Shown one piece after another: positions 1 through 11,480 of a stretch of DNA of 64,000 nucleotides (the first letter of the stretch is position 1; each line of letters begins with the position of its first letter). The notes below the pieces were generated by a model. That model saw only the letters and a program-made list of their open reading frames with translations. It was not told the origin of the DNA and did not search any database. The position numbers and the translations under genes are program-made. Origin of the DNA: Seriola aureovittata (Eukaryota > Chordata > Actinopteri > Carangiformes > Carangidae); assembly GCF_021018895.1 (NCBI RefSeq), contig NC_079375.1, positions 10,324,732-10,388,731 on the forward strand, given 5' to 3'.

Positions 1-41
1 GTTAAATGCAAGTCTTTTTTTTTTTTTTCTTTTTGCATCAG

Positions 42-228
42 AGCTTTGCCAACTACAAATGACTTCTGGAGCAACCGAGAAGGTCTGGATCCCCTGGAGC
101 TACAGATGTGTACGTATTGGATAATGAGGATTCGGGGGAAGTGGAGGAGAGAATCAGTACTACTAGATCTATTTTTGGCTGCAATAATTCCTGTTTTTAG
201 ACAAGACGGCGTCATTGAGGGACCATGA
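42..228 (+). other. Weak exon-like stretch at the left edge
   Basis: A strong polypyrimidine tract and acceptor (TTTTTGCATCAG ending at 41) precede an open frame to a stop at 226-228. A second, overlapping plus-strand frame is open from 63 to a stop at 198-200 (45 codons) and reads as an acidic, coding-like peptide (DVYVLDNEDSGEVEER). Neither matches a family I recognise. It could be the last exon of a gene to the left, a decayed exon with a frameshift, or chance. Confidence 0.2.
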
Positions 229-239
229 TGAAAACATCC

Positions 240-3051
240 TGCTTCCATACTATCCATGAATCTAAAAAAAAAAAAAAAAAAAGACACAAGCAAGCTTCCT
301 CTCAGAGATGTAAAGCTCTATCGGGGTGGTCTTGATACAAATGGGAGCCTGCCAGAGAATTAATTAATTTTTGAATGGATTACAGCCTTTAATTTATTCT
401 GCAATAAATATGTGGGTATCTTCCTAAACACATTGCTACAATCTTTCTCATCTGTACTGTATATCCGATCTGTTTTGTTTGCAGCGTTATATGAAGACGG
501 TTCATTCTCCTATACAAGTCAAGGCCGTGGCCTCTGCTGGACATTCTCTGCGCTGGCGACTGGCGTGACGACTTGTGGCAGCATCATCTGCTGCAGCTAA
601 TTTACTATCTGGCTTCAAAGAGAAAACACCGCGACAGCTGCAGGTCCATCCACAACAAACACCCACCCACGCTTTCACACGCTCTCTCACACACACACGT
701 CTATTAAACTAATCTTTGAGCAGAGAACAGGATTCATTAGTGAGACCAACAGTGTGCTCCTCACTAATGCTGATTTTCATGTCTCTTTGATACATCTCCT
801 CTGTTATTCTTCCTGACACTTCAACCCCGTAATTGTGATCCCTCAAGGTAGCGAGAATGATATTAGAGTGACAAACACTATATTTCCCTCCGTCTATCAG
901 CCAGGTGAGATAATGGAGAGCAATGCACAACTACCATTTTTACTTATTGACTTTTGAATTAATGCTAATAAATTAGATTAAAAGTTGAAATGAGCTGCAT
1001 ATGAACTCCCAGGGAAATCGGCATTCATCCTTGGAGGCGCCACACAAGAGGCCACTTTAATCAGCAATAGCACGTTCAATGGATAACAGTTTATACATGT
1101 CTATAGAAATTATCTGTACAAGGCTGCACTCGCTGAAGGATCAATAACAATTAGAGGCATCGTCTCTTCTCTCACCTGGTCAGTATTGACTGAAATATTA
1201 CAGAAGTTAAGGGATCGCAGCAGACTTTGCAAAGTGCGTTTCCCTCCCTGTTGATCTGGAGGAGGAGTTGTTGTCTCCAGTGGGACTTTGAGAAAACCTG
1301 AAGTTGTTTGCATTATTAGTCACTCCAAAGCAACAGAACGGGGGAGTGGAGGAAGAAACTAAAATAGTTTCCAAAGGTTTTCTCCATGTGCACACAGCCT
1401 CATGAGGTCTGTGCTCTGGTGTTGTCACTGAGCTACTGGAGATACTGGTTTTTGTTTCTTTTTTTCCAGAAGTGGATTTTATCTCCTTCGCAGTCCTGCT
1501 GGGTTTTCCTGACAGAGAGCTGGAGAATCGTTTTATACCTGCCCTGAAGTAACACTAGAAGCACAGCAGGAGCAGAGTGACAGTGTAAACACACTCCATT
1601 ATGGGTGTAAAGGGAGATAGATGTCTCTCACCAGATCAGGATTTTCCAGACTTTTTCTTGGCGTGGGGACGGCCACCAGAGTTCACAGTTTGCTGTCAAC
1701 AAGGTCAACAATAAACACTGAAGCCGCCAACAGTAACACTGCAAGGTTTTACATATTTGGAATTAAAAATAGCATTTTTAATAGACTGCTGTCAATTAGT
1801 CCCACATGTTGACTGAAGAGTAATAAAATTTTCCTCGCATTGATTTAAATTATGTTTTTCTTTACTGTACATTTCATATAAATTAGCAAGACTTATCCAT
1901 GGGCCTAAAGCTGATACCCAAGTATAGACCATACCCGCTTCTGCAAGACCTGACTCAATTGTTGCTGCCAAATTTGAGCCCCAGATTGAACCAATGCATT
2001 GATAGCCATTACTGTTGCAAGCTACACCACACTGCCTCCGTCCCTTTTTCCACAAGGCTTTATGGATCGCTCTGCAACAGATAACATGCATGCGTGCAGA
2101 ATGCAGGCACAATTAGAAAGAGAAAGAGAGACATTTCTTAATAAAGTTAATTACGTTTGAAAATAATACAATAAAGTGGCTCATTCAGGTCTGGTAGCAG
2201 AGCTGTAGAAGAGTGGAAAGGAATAACGCTAACAGAAAACAGAGCCACAGAAACTTGAAAGATTATCAGCACTGACTTCCAAAGATAAAAAAGCATTAAG
2301 ACATGACAGATGGACAGCTGTCTATATCAACTATGTGACACTGCAATGACTGCAGAACCAGTGGTGGAGCTGGAAATAGGAAAAACAAGAATCATAGTAT
2401 TATTACTTGGTAACAGGCAACTGATATTCCAAAGTTTGTCTCTTGTATCACACACTTTCAAGATGGCCTGGGTGTCGCAGGTGGAGTCTGACATGGGGGG
2501 GGGTTAGTCATAACTCATTTTATCAGCCCAAAACTAATCCACAAGATTGAGCAGGCGGCTTCTTCAACCCAGAAATGCTTTACAACCTGTGATGTTGCTT
2601 GTGACTCATTAATAGCAGGTATTCACAATAAGTTTCCTGGAGCTGTGAGACGCAGCCCACCCAGTGATTCAATTTGCCATTTTTGTTTTAAAATAATCTC
2701 ATGAAGAAAAATGAAATTATATCCTCTGCTTTATTTTTTTCCTGGGAAAAAAGTTTCATGTAAAAATTCATTGTTTTTTAAATATGCAAGTAACGACTCT
2801 CTGGCAAGTTTAGTCACCCAAACTTCCCCCGAACAGAAATTCAACTTCCTAAAATGAGTGTGCGACAATGAATCACAAAACGTTGTGAGACTAATTTGTG
2901 TGAAACTGTCTCCGACAACTAATTTTTACCTCCTAAATTAAACCAAACTATTAATCATGCAATGTTTAAAGTCAAGGCCGCCTCAAGGAAATAAATTTCA
3001 ACAGTGGTCTTGTGAGTATCTTCCTCACGCTCAGCAGGAGCAGCTCCTTTT
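240..3051. other. Non-coding stretch
   Basis: No gene recognised. Contents are an A19 run at 264-282, a short CA-rich piece near 690-700, an AT-rich low-repeat patch at 950-1110, and a G run near 2496-2505. Open frames here are under 110 codons, overlap on both strands and show no domain. Confidence 0.6.
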
Positions 3052-3065
3052 GAAAATCCTGGCTT
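3052..3065 (+). repeat. Left target-site duplication of the SINE
   Basis: GAAAATCCTGGCTT, identical to 3276-3289 on the far side of the SINE. Confidence 0.88.
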
Positions 3066-3275
3066 GAGGGGCGTCGTGTAGCGTTGTGGTTTAAGCAGGC
3101 GCCCCATGTGTAGAGGCTACAGTCCTCGCTGCAGTTGGCCCCGGTTCGAATCCCGCATCGGACGGCCTTTCGCTGCATGTCATTCCCCCTCTCTCTGCCT
3201 CCCTGTTTCCTGTCACTCTCCACTGTGCTGTCCATTAAAGGCATAAAAGCCCAAAAAAATATACTTTAAAAAAAA
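3066..3275 (+). mobile_element. tRNA-derived SINE with perfect 14-bp target-site duplication
   Basis: A 210-base element with an internal RNA polymerase III promoter: A-box-like TAGCGTTGTGG at 3079-3089 and a perfect-looking B box GGTTCGAATCC at 3143-3153. A pyrimidine-rich body follows (CATGTCATTCCCCCTCTCTC type) and an A-rich tail with AAAGGCATAAAAGCCC. It is flanked by identical 14-base direct repeats GAAAATCCTGGCTT at 3052-3065 and 3276-3289, the mark of LINE-mediated insertion. The perfect duplication and intact B box suggest a fairly young copy. The family is widespread in percomorph fish; I do not assign a library name. Confidence 0.88.
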
Positions 3276-3289
3276 GAAAATCCTGGCTT
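3276..3289 (+). repeat. Right target-site duplication of the SINE
   Basis: GAAAATCCTGGCTT, identical to 3052-3065. Confidence 0.88.
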
Positions 3290-4784
3290 AAGAGAAATAT
3301 GTTTTTCTATTAATATCCAGTGCATTCCAGTACCAAAGTGACTTGCTTACACTGTGAGAATATCCTTCATGTTGGTGAGAGAGTAGTTTTATGTATACAT
3401 TACTTCACTATATGATGGTTTGGCTGCTGAAGATTAGTGTTACTGTCCTTCACGGTCCTCTGCCGTCACAGTTTATTCTTCCCTAACGCTCAACTGTTGC
3501 TGACATTTACCAAGTGTTGTTCTCATAATGATGTTGGTGACGTACTGCTGGTTCCAGTGTAAAAAAAAGGGCTGCATACATCACACGTTGCTTATTCTGA
3601 CGGTAAATGATTGATAGCAATAATCGCATACATTTCACACAAATTTTAATGACTGTGCCCCGAGCAGAACCGTTTTTCTTGCTCCACTAGGCTCAGATAA
3701 ACATTAAAGTTTTGCTCTGGCTTAGAATTGTGGGAGCTGTATTTGCTGAATGCTAACACAATAATCAGTGTCTTATTTCAGCTGAGACAATGAGCTGCAC
3801 AAATTCAGTAGTAGGCGGCCATTAAGCTTAGAAAATGAAAAGATCAACCCTGATTAATGTTTGGAAAGATCAATGAAAGAAACCCTCTATGGGAAAAATA
3901 CATTGCCAACTAGTGGAAGAGAAGCTAATCTTAAGTACACATTTCAAAAATTAAACTTTCTATCCCTCCCCTTTAAAACGGACAGAGACTGTACGTTTTC
4001 ATTAATCTTGTACTTTGTGTTAACTCACACGACACATTTAGGCCTTTTTTTTTTTTGAAGTCCAGAACATGCAACTTCTATGCTCGAATGGATAAACTGA
4101 CTGGCCACGACATGGATGCTCACACTGAATGCAAACACTGAAATCCCCTGAACTTTCTGAACAGACAGAAGGAATAAATACGTTAAAATATGGATCCACA
4201 GACGGCTGGAAGATGCTGATAATATGATCTGTCAGCAAAGTTTAGTTTTATACCACGGCCGATCCAAGACCAGAGTTTTAGCCACTGTAAGTAAAATACT
4301 ATTTCAGTCACATTAGAAGCAGCTCACAGCAGTTCATAACGAATCTTGACAGCAGCCATGTGGGAAATCCCACCGTGGAACTGCTCACACTGCAACACAG
4401 CCAAACAATTTGGGCCTTAAGAGGTGATTCATCCCTATCCTATTGAAAATAAATAGGAGTGCATTGACACACCACACCCAGTGGATCTTCACCTCAGAGA
4501 CTAGAAAACACTTCTCTGGACCGGCAGGAGGCAAACATGGACCAGGCTTGTTCTTTTCTTTTCTTTATATTGGTCTTTCATTTTTTTTCTTTACTGTGGT
4601 TTACACAGGAGGTTCTTCCTTATTCTCACTGACTGCCCCTTGTAGGAAGTATCAGTTTCATTTTGTCACAAAATAATGTGAAGCCATTTGAGGCTACAAT
4701 TAATTGCTCTACAAGTAAACTCTGAACTAATGACGATTGAATAATATCTTCTCTCAGCTTTATTACATGGGTTTGCATAAGCCT
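3290..4784. other. Non-coding stretch
   Basis: No gene or clear repeat recognised. Short A and T homopolymers (3561-3568, 4045-4056). Small open frames on both strands lack domains. Confidence 0.55.
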
Positions 4785-5475
4785 GGGTTGTATATCGACC
4801 TTTAAGTTTTTAATATAGGATGAGACAATACAGTTTGTATCGATGTAGTTTGATATTGCGTTATATAACCCGTATCTTCCATAAAGCCATGCCAGTGTTT
4901 GCATCTCACAGCCTACGTGCGACCCCACCCCCGCCACTCACGGCCTGCTTTTACACGCAAAACCAGCCCCACTCACTCACGAGTTCTGCTGCAACATGGA
5001 GGGAGACACAGCGCTGGTCCACACTGTATTTTTTTCCAATTACATGTGGATGTATCGTGCAGCTGTATATTTTCAAATAGGGTAGGCCTGCGATTATTTT
5101 TTTCTGTTTACATTTTTATATATTTTGTTATTTGTACAGCTGTGTGTTTTGTGACGCTCCAGAGCAAAATCTGCAAGTGTACAATGTTATTGTTGTTAAA
5201 AACAACCAAAGCATTCTCAGAGATAGCCTCTATTTAATAATAATAGGCCTATTTATTTTATAGAATTTTTCCATTTACAGCTCATTTAGCTGTATATTTT
5301 CAGACAGGGGAGGAAACCATGTCATTGCATTTTATTTTGCATGCAGTTTGTCTTAAAAAAAAAAAAAAAAAAAAAAAAGTGCTTGTGATCTCTTACATGT
5401 GGCTTTTCACTTAGAACTGGACTAGAAAATACTGAGATATAACTCATGTATCGCTATTCTGCCTGAAAACACAGA
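4785..5475 (+). mobile_element. Non-autonomous DNA transposon-like repeat (hAT-type MITE, probable)
   Basis: A roughly 690-base block that I recognise as a dispersed teleost repeat. It starts near a stretch with GAGACAATACAGTTTGTATCG and GATATTGCGTTATATAAC. Its middle contains CATGGAGGGAGACACAGCG, and it ends near GAGATATAACTCATGTATCG. An A24 run at 5355-5378 interrupts it. Short open frames inside (4820-5237) belong to the repeat and encode nothing recognisable. Exact ends and target-site duplication are not clear. Confidence 0.6.
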
Positions 5476-6930
5476 GACCATAGATTCACTCCATTATCCC
5501 AGCTCACAGCTCACTCATGTGCATAATCTGGAAATGAGTAGCTTTCTAACTCTTGTGGGCAGTGACATCATTATGTGACAGCTGATGAGTTGTTTTTTAC
5601 AAAGCTCTGGTCGGGTCAGCATGAACTGTGTCATTGAGGTTTTGTTGACTTAAAGGTTAATATATAAAAACCATAAAAAAACAAGTTTAAAATCTTGGTT
5701 TTCAACAAGTGACCTAGTTAAGGATGTAAATAATACTAATTAAAAAAGTCTAGCATTTCATTTTAAGAATAGAGTCATGGCTCTCAGAATGTGCTGAAAT
5801 CTTTGAGCAGTTTTTATTTTATTTTTTTTTTAAATACCAAACCTCTCAAAAACTCTCTGTGCACTTCCTACATTCAGTATAATTAAACATCTAGAGATTA
5901 TATTAGTGGGTCCAATGGGATTGAAAACTGTAACACTGGTTATATTTCATCAAAGCATCAACAAATTTGCCCACACAAGGAAACAACAAATTTGCCCACA
6001 CGGAGACAGAAATAGACACCATGAACATCATCACCGAATGTGGGAATCCTCCTTCCCTGCTCTCTCTCCAGTTTCACGTTGGCAGCAACGCAATATACTG
6101 TCCCAAGAAAAAAAAAAAAAAAAAAAAGCTATTTCATGGCAGGTTGAATGAGGGTTTTTGTTTACACTTTCCCATGTAAACAAGTAGGCTTCACTCTGCT
6201 GGTTTTCCCAGAACAGAATGTACTTCATGAATCATATTTCTATCATTTTGTATTTTATGAATCATATTTTTTGCAGGTATGAAGTCCTTACACCCCTATA
6301 GCCATTGGCATTCTGCACATGAATGATGAACGCACATACGGGCCGCTGTAGATCTTATATCCTGCACTGTGCATTACGTGCATCTGATATATGCATGATA
6401 CAGTGGGGTCCAAAGGTTCTTCAGTCCACTGTATGTGCTGTGCAAGTTTTAAACACTGCAAGTCTGCCCTACATGCATCTAATTTTAAGCATTGTAATGA
6501 TGAAAATCATTTCGCTATTTATGCAGCACATCTGTCTTGTTTCACTACTTGAGCTAAAAGTGAGAAACAGTGACTGTAGATAGTAACACATGGTATATTT
6601 ATACTAAATGGTCTTGAAATTTGCATAAGGCTGTGAGGAGAGGATGGCTTGATTCTCATGCCTCAGGGCTACAGCATTTAGGATGGATGCTTTTCATTCT
6701 GGGCCAAGTAGAGGGTGTGAAGCCATTAGAAACTAGAGTTCAGATGGGCTCAGATGGTTATTAATGGAAAGAACCAGGAAGAGATCAGCTTTGGTGGATG
6801 AGTCACACAGGCAGCGGCCCATCCCCAGAGACCTCCGCTGGGCAGTGCCTTATTACTCAAGCCTTCCAGTGGTTGGGTGGGATCTAAAGAGCTATAGCAA
6901 ACTGTATTTTTTTTTTTTTTATAGCTGTGC
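5476..6930. other. Non-coding stretch with minor simple repeats
   Basis: Contains a 25-base tandem pair at about 5959-6001 (unit core ACAAATTTGCCCACAC), an A20 run at 6108-6127, a T run near 6908-6920 and two copies of TATGAATCATATTT near 6226-6270. No gene recognised. Confidence 0.6.
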
Positions 6931-7019
6931 CTGATGTCTCTGAACCTGCTTCTCAGCTACTCAGTGTTCAACTCGCCAATAGCTTGTTTGCACAAGAGGC
7001 GTTGTTATAAATAAACATG
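6931..7019 (+). repeat. 89-base repeat, copy 1
   Basis: By hand alignment it matches 9233-9321 in the same orientation with 10 differences in 89 positions and no gap. Shared core AACTCGCCAATAGCTTGTTT. Family not recognised. Confidence 0.8.
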
Positions 7020-9232
7020 TCTGGTGGAGGTGGCTGGAACAGAAGATAAAGAGGATACAGTGGGAAAGAGAACAGGAAGAAAATTGAGGGTCATCTATTT
7101 TGTATGTTTCGTCCAAGAACATATAAAAACAGGAGGAAATATCTGGTCTTGTTTATGGAAGCATCCATACAAGATTTGCATTTGGTACTCAGGTCCTGTA
7201 AACCTATTAATATGTATTGTTTTATAAATGAATCAATTAATTCAGTTGGGTCTTTCACTGTGGGGGGAAAACAGCGCTCGCTTCAAGAGAAAAACATCAA
7301 TCAAATTCATGTCTCTTGAGATAATACAACAAATACTTTAAAAAGAGATTGTTACCAGACTCAGGAAATTTCAAGGCAAAAGCAAAGTCAATGTGGAACA
7401 CATGTTGTCAGAAATACAAGCAAAAACAAACGACTCAAATTAAGATCAACCACATGTCTAAAAATAGACATGCTCCAGTCTGAAGCGACCCAGAAGATCA
7501 GAAATGCTGTTATGATCTGGTTTATACATGAGATATTTAGTATAAGCACAAAACATGACTAATTTAGCAGAACTAACAGTCCTTTCTACAGTGCGATTCA
7601 TAATATCAGAGTTTAGGGATCAAACGTTACATATTGAAGGTTGGAGCGAGAGGCTTGTGAAGTAGTCTGTGTCTATTCAAATTCTCAGACTCGATGGAAA
7701 AGTCAGAGCTGTCCTCTAGCCAGACTAAAAGTCCAGCTGCTGCTCAGTGGCAAAGAGCAGAAGACAGACGTGTGTTAGAATACAAACTCATACAATGTCT
7801 TGAGTCTTCACGTGTGTGTGGCAGGGCTGAGGTATATGGCAAAAACATGCATCACAATCAATAGAGAATATGCACTATGTTATCATCTAAATCCTTATTA
7901 TATAAATTAGTTCAATTTTTAAATTCTGATACAATTTTGAATTTCATATCCCAGAGTAAGACAAAGCTTTGCAGTCATGGAGCTCATGGTGACATCATAT
8001 ACCCCACTGCTTTACATTCCCATTAGGTCCAGAATATACAGCAGAGTGAGCAGACTACAATGAAGCGGCAATGTCATTATCCGCCAAAAAAATCCAGACA
8101 CCAAGTGCCTCCTACAGTATGCTGGAATAATTGGCCTCTGTGTTTTTGTGCACCAGTTAGTTTATAGTAATTTGTCAAGGTAGGAACTATGCAAGCACCT
8201 AAACCCAAACTAGAATTATAAAAAGGTGTTAAAACTAGATTTTGACACAGTGTCCCACTACAGCACAGGGCCACAAAGTTATTTAATAATGCAGGATAGT
8301 AATTCTTTTTTAATTAATTAGATTACCAAAATACAACTGACACACAATGAAGTTGGGGCTTTTGGGGACTCTGGAGGTGTGTTGCACATTTGTCTGGTTG
8401 GGTATCTGGCGTTGTATTTAGCTTGACCAGCCCTGGGGTGGTGTGTCTGTCTTCTATTAAGAACTTGTACTTTGAAGTAGCTTTGTTTCTGTGATGTGAC
8501 TTGCTGTGTGTACACTGTCAATACATACTGACACTTCCCTATTTTGCATGGTGGATTGCTGTTTTTACTGAGGCAAGTATACATATTTTTCTATCCCTCA
8601 GCCGTGGTGTGTAGACACAGACGCATGCAGAATGTGACGACTGTGACGACTTTTCTGAGAAAGAGCCATCTTTTTCAAAACAGGAAAGTTCTGAACAAGA
8701 CCCCCGAGGTGCACTTTATACCACTGTGTGCCATTATCAGCTAAATACTGCACATAATTTCCTAACACTTCACTGCCCAGCTATATGGCCTAATACGTCC
8801 ATCTGGGGATCATGAAACAACCCACAATGCAACAGCTCTGCAGGTTTATTCAGCCTCACTGAACTGCATTTGACTTGTGTTATTCCCATTATCGGTCCAG
8901 CAGTGCAGGTGTAAGAGGCTGGCAGAAACAGCTTCCTATTCGCAGCTTCTCAACTGAGCCAAGCACCGTACTGACACATCAGTTTGACCAATTAGCTTTA
9001 CCTGTCACTCTGCTGTCACACCTTGGCTCAGCTTACTGTAACACACAGGCTGGATGTTACAGCCAGGCACCAGAATAGACAATGTAGGATGATGTGTTAC
9101 CCGCCGCGACTGAATACACAACACGTGGTTTCAGTGGAATTAGATTGTGTATTATGTGTGTACTCTGGTAGCATGACTGTGGATTAAAGTCATTTGACAG
9201 CTAAAAAAAATAAAGTGACTCTTCCACAGTTT
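7020..9232. other. Non-coding stretch
   Basis: No gene recognised. Open frames are all under 90 codons with no domain or signal peptide. Short TG-rich and A-rich pieces only. Confidence 0.55.
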
Positions 9233-9321
9233 CTGATGTCCCTGAAACTTCTTCTCAGCCACTAGGTTTTCAACTCGCCAATAGCTTGTTTGTACAAGAG
9301 GCCTTGTTATAAATACACATG
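9233..9321 (+). repeat. 89-base repeat, copy 2
   Basis: Partner of 6931-7019, same strand, about 2.3 kb apart. It lies just before a MITE relic at 9340. It could be part of a larger dispersed repeat. Confidence 0.8.
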
Positions 9322-9339
9322 GAAATAAATGTAAGTAAA

Positions 9340-9700
9340 TGTATTAAATGATTGATAATGTAGTCTATAAAATGTCAGGAAATAGTGAAACAATTTCAGC
9401 ACAATTTTCCAGACTTCAAGAGTTGTACAGTATATGTTAATGTGAATATCTCTTTGGCATGGAGTTCATAAAAGAATAAATAGTCTATTTGCTTTCATGT
9501 AAGTATATCGATATATATAATGTATTTTTCTTTACCTTTTTTGCTTTGTTTATTGTTGAAGAGTTCTGTATCCTTACAATTTTTCTATATAAAAACTTTT
9601 AATGCAACTTGAAGGCACTTCTATTTTCTTAAAATATATTTTTTTAAACTTTGATCAATTAATTTATCAGCTAGTCCTTTCAATTTTATCTACATTCATT
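9340..9700 (+). mobile_element. Relic of the GGGCTGCAACTAA-type MITE family
   Basis: Contains the family-typical GTCTATAAAATGTCAGGAAA near 9364 and ends with a TTGATCAATTAATTTATCAG stretch near 9652. The same family recurs at 25717, 35024, 37400-38150, 45800, 46369 and 47600. Diverged; ends not exact. Confidence 0.5.
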
Positions 9701-11124
9701 CGTTGACACTAACACAATAATAAGATCTGCTTCAGAGTTTACTTTACATTCTCCTGCTTACAGTTTTAATCCAGGTTTTAAATTAGCTGTGAAGAATGAT
9801 TTTTGTGAAGGACATGCACCAAAGGCTGTCCTAATTTTATGTCTGTGATACAGTGCAACATTCAGACACTTTAACTTTACTAATGTTAAATGAGGAGAGT
9901 GCGTTGTATTGCAACTCTCCACACATCCTCACCGTCTCCAGCAGCAAGAAGGACCTGAAATAAACTCAGAACTTTGACAAAGGTGGCAGAGTTGTGAAGG
10001 AGAACTGTGGCTGCTGTGACTCCAAATCAATTCCAGGAAAACCTGAAACTGTGTTACTAATGAAGCTTTCAGGGGAAAGTTCAGTGTCCCATCTCCTGTC
10101 TTCACTGATGTGCTTCTTAGGAAGATGCTACTCTTCAGTGACAAATCAGTAATACTTCTCTGTAGCTTTACAATTAATGCAATCTCAAGTTATATCTTAC
10201 TACTAGTTTATTACTGGTGTCAATATCTCATGCCTTCCGGTGTGCAGGTTGCGACTTTATCACTACTGTCAGTCAGGATGGACACAACCTAAAAAGCCAT
10301 ATGCAGAGCTTATCTGACCAAACTACTCTATATCAAATTTTCGAGTTTTGACGTTGCAGTGTGCCCTCATCAGTCCTCTGTGTACGTGAGCAGTCAGTTG
10401 TTTTGTTGGAGGTTTGCATAGGGAGTGCGTCATGCTCGCCAGAGAGGCAGGGGGAGACAGCAAGACAAAAAAACAACACAAATAACAATACCACATTAAT
10501 AAAACATGAGACTGAACTAACCTGGGACCAAAGGTGGAGGTTTGAAGTGTTTTCAACAGCAAAAACAGTTTCAGTGTAATTGGGCTGGAGTGAAGTTATT
10601 TGAGGTGGGGGTAAAAGCGGAAGGCACTGCCCCAGTTATGTAATTAAAGAACAAAAACAAGAGCACAAAGACGCTCACACAGGTGGACACACATGCTTGC
10701 ATATGGGGACACGGAGTACAGCTTGATGTACTTGACAACTCACTACTTGATGTCACAGAGTTGATATTAAAGTTTTAGTTGTTTGCCTTGCAGCCTCACC
10801 GGAAGATGCTGAGGATAAAACACATCCTCATGGTCCAATTTGAATTACAAATCTGCCTGAAAGCCTTTTTGTCTTATCCAAGAATCCTTAAATATTTAAC
10901 AACGAGGGATGCGTCTTCACTCTTCTGACATCAAGACTTTTTGTAATAGCAATGCTACTGTTGTTCACAGTAGAAATGATAACCTCCATCCACAAGCAGG
11001 TATTTGAACATTTTCATTTCCCACCTGACAGGTCCAGAACCAGATGTGTAAACAATGTATATGCACAAAAACATACAAATGTAATTTCCTTACATAAACG
11101 CTTACTTTAATTAAGATCGTTGAG
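9701..11124. other. Non-coding stretch
   Basis: No gene recognised. The block at 9920-10140 (minus-strand open frame of 71 codons) has mixed composition and may be an unclassified repeat; no protein family fits. Confidence 0.5.
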
Positions 11125-11480
11125 ATTTCCACTTTAAATAGCCAACCAGAGCACCATTAGCATTTATTTGGAGTCATGTTTCTGGCCACGTGAGAAAGGT
11201 AAGTACAATTCTTCCCACTTTACTTCTGCTTGCCTCTCCATTAACTCATGAAGGACATATTTGATTCTTTAGCTTCTCCACTGTGTTCACCCGCTAGTCG
11301 CTAACTTTGTCCGTCTGCTGTTTGGTGCTCAACAGGTAGCATACGGTGGGTTTTCTGAGGAAATGATGCTGCTGAGAGTGGGGGAGACAGAACCAATACA
11401 CTGAATTAAACCAAACCAAAACAATGAGCTGAAAGACGCTAAAATGGTACGAGCTGAGGGAAACCGCAGAGTTTGTCAAT
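11125..11480 (+). repeat. Dispersed teleost repeat, copy 1
   Basis: Shares its order of motifs with 39200-39485: CATTAGCATTYATTT, a GAGTCATG-TTTCTGGC-like piece, then GAGCTGAAAGACGCTAA-like sequence. It includes CTGTTTGGTGCTCAACAGG and GAAATGATGCTGCTGAGAG, which I recognise from recurrent percomorph intergenic sequence. Class unknown. Confidence 0.5.

Noticed and set aside
3079..3153. Functional tRNA gene
   Set aside because: The A and B boxes belong to a SINE head: an A-rich tail and flanking 14-base duplications are present, and no tRNA cloverleaf with a proper anticodon arm is evident.
5959..6001. CRISPR-like or satellite repeat
   Set aside because: Only two 25-base units in a vertebrate context; a simple tandem duplication.
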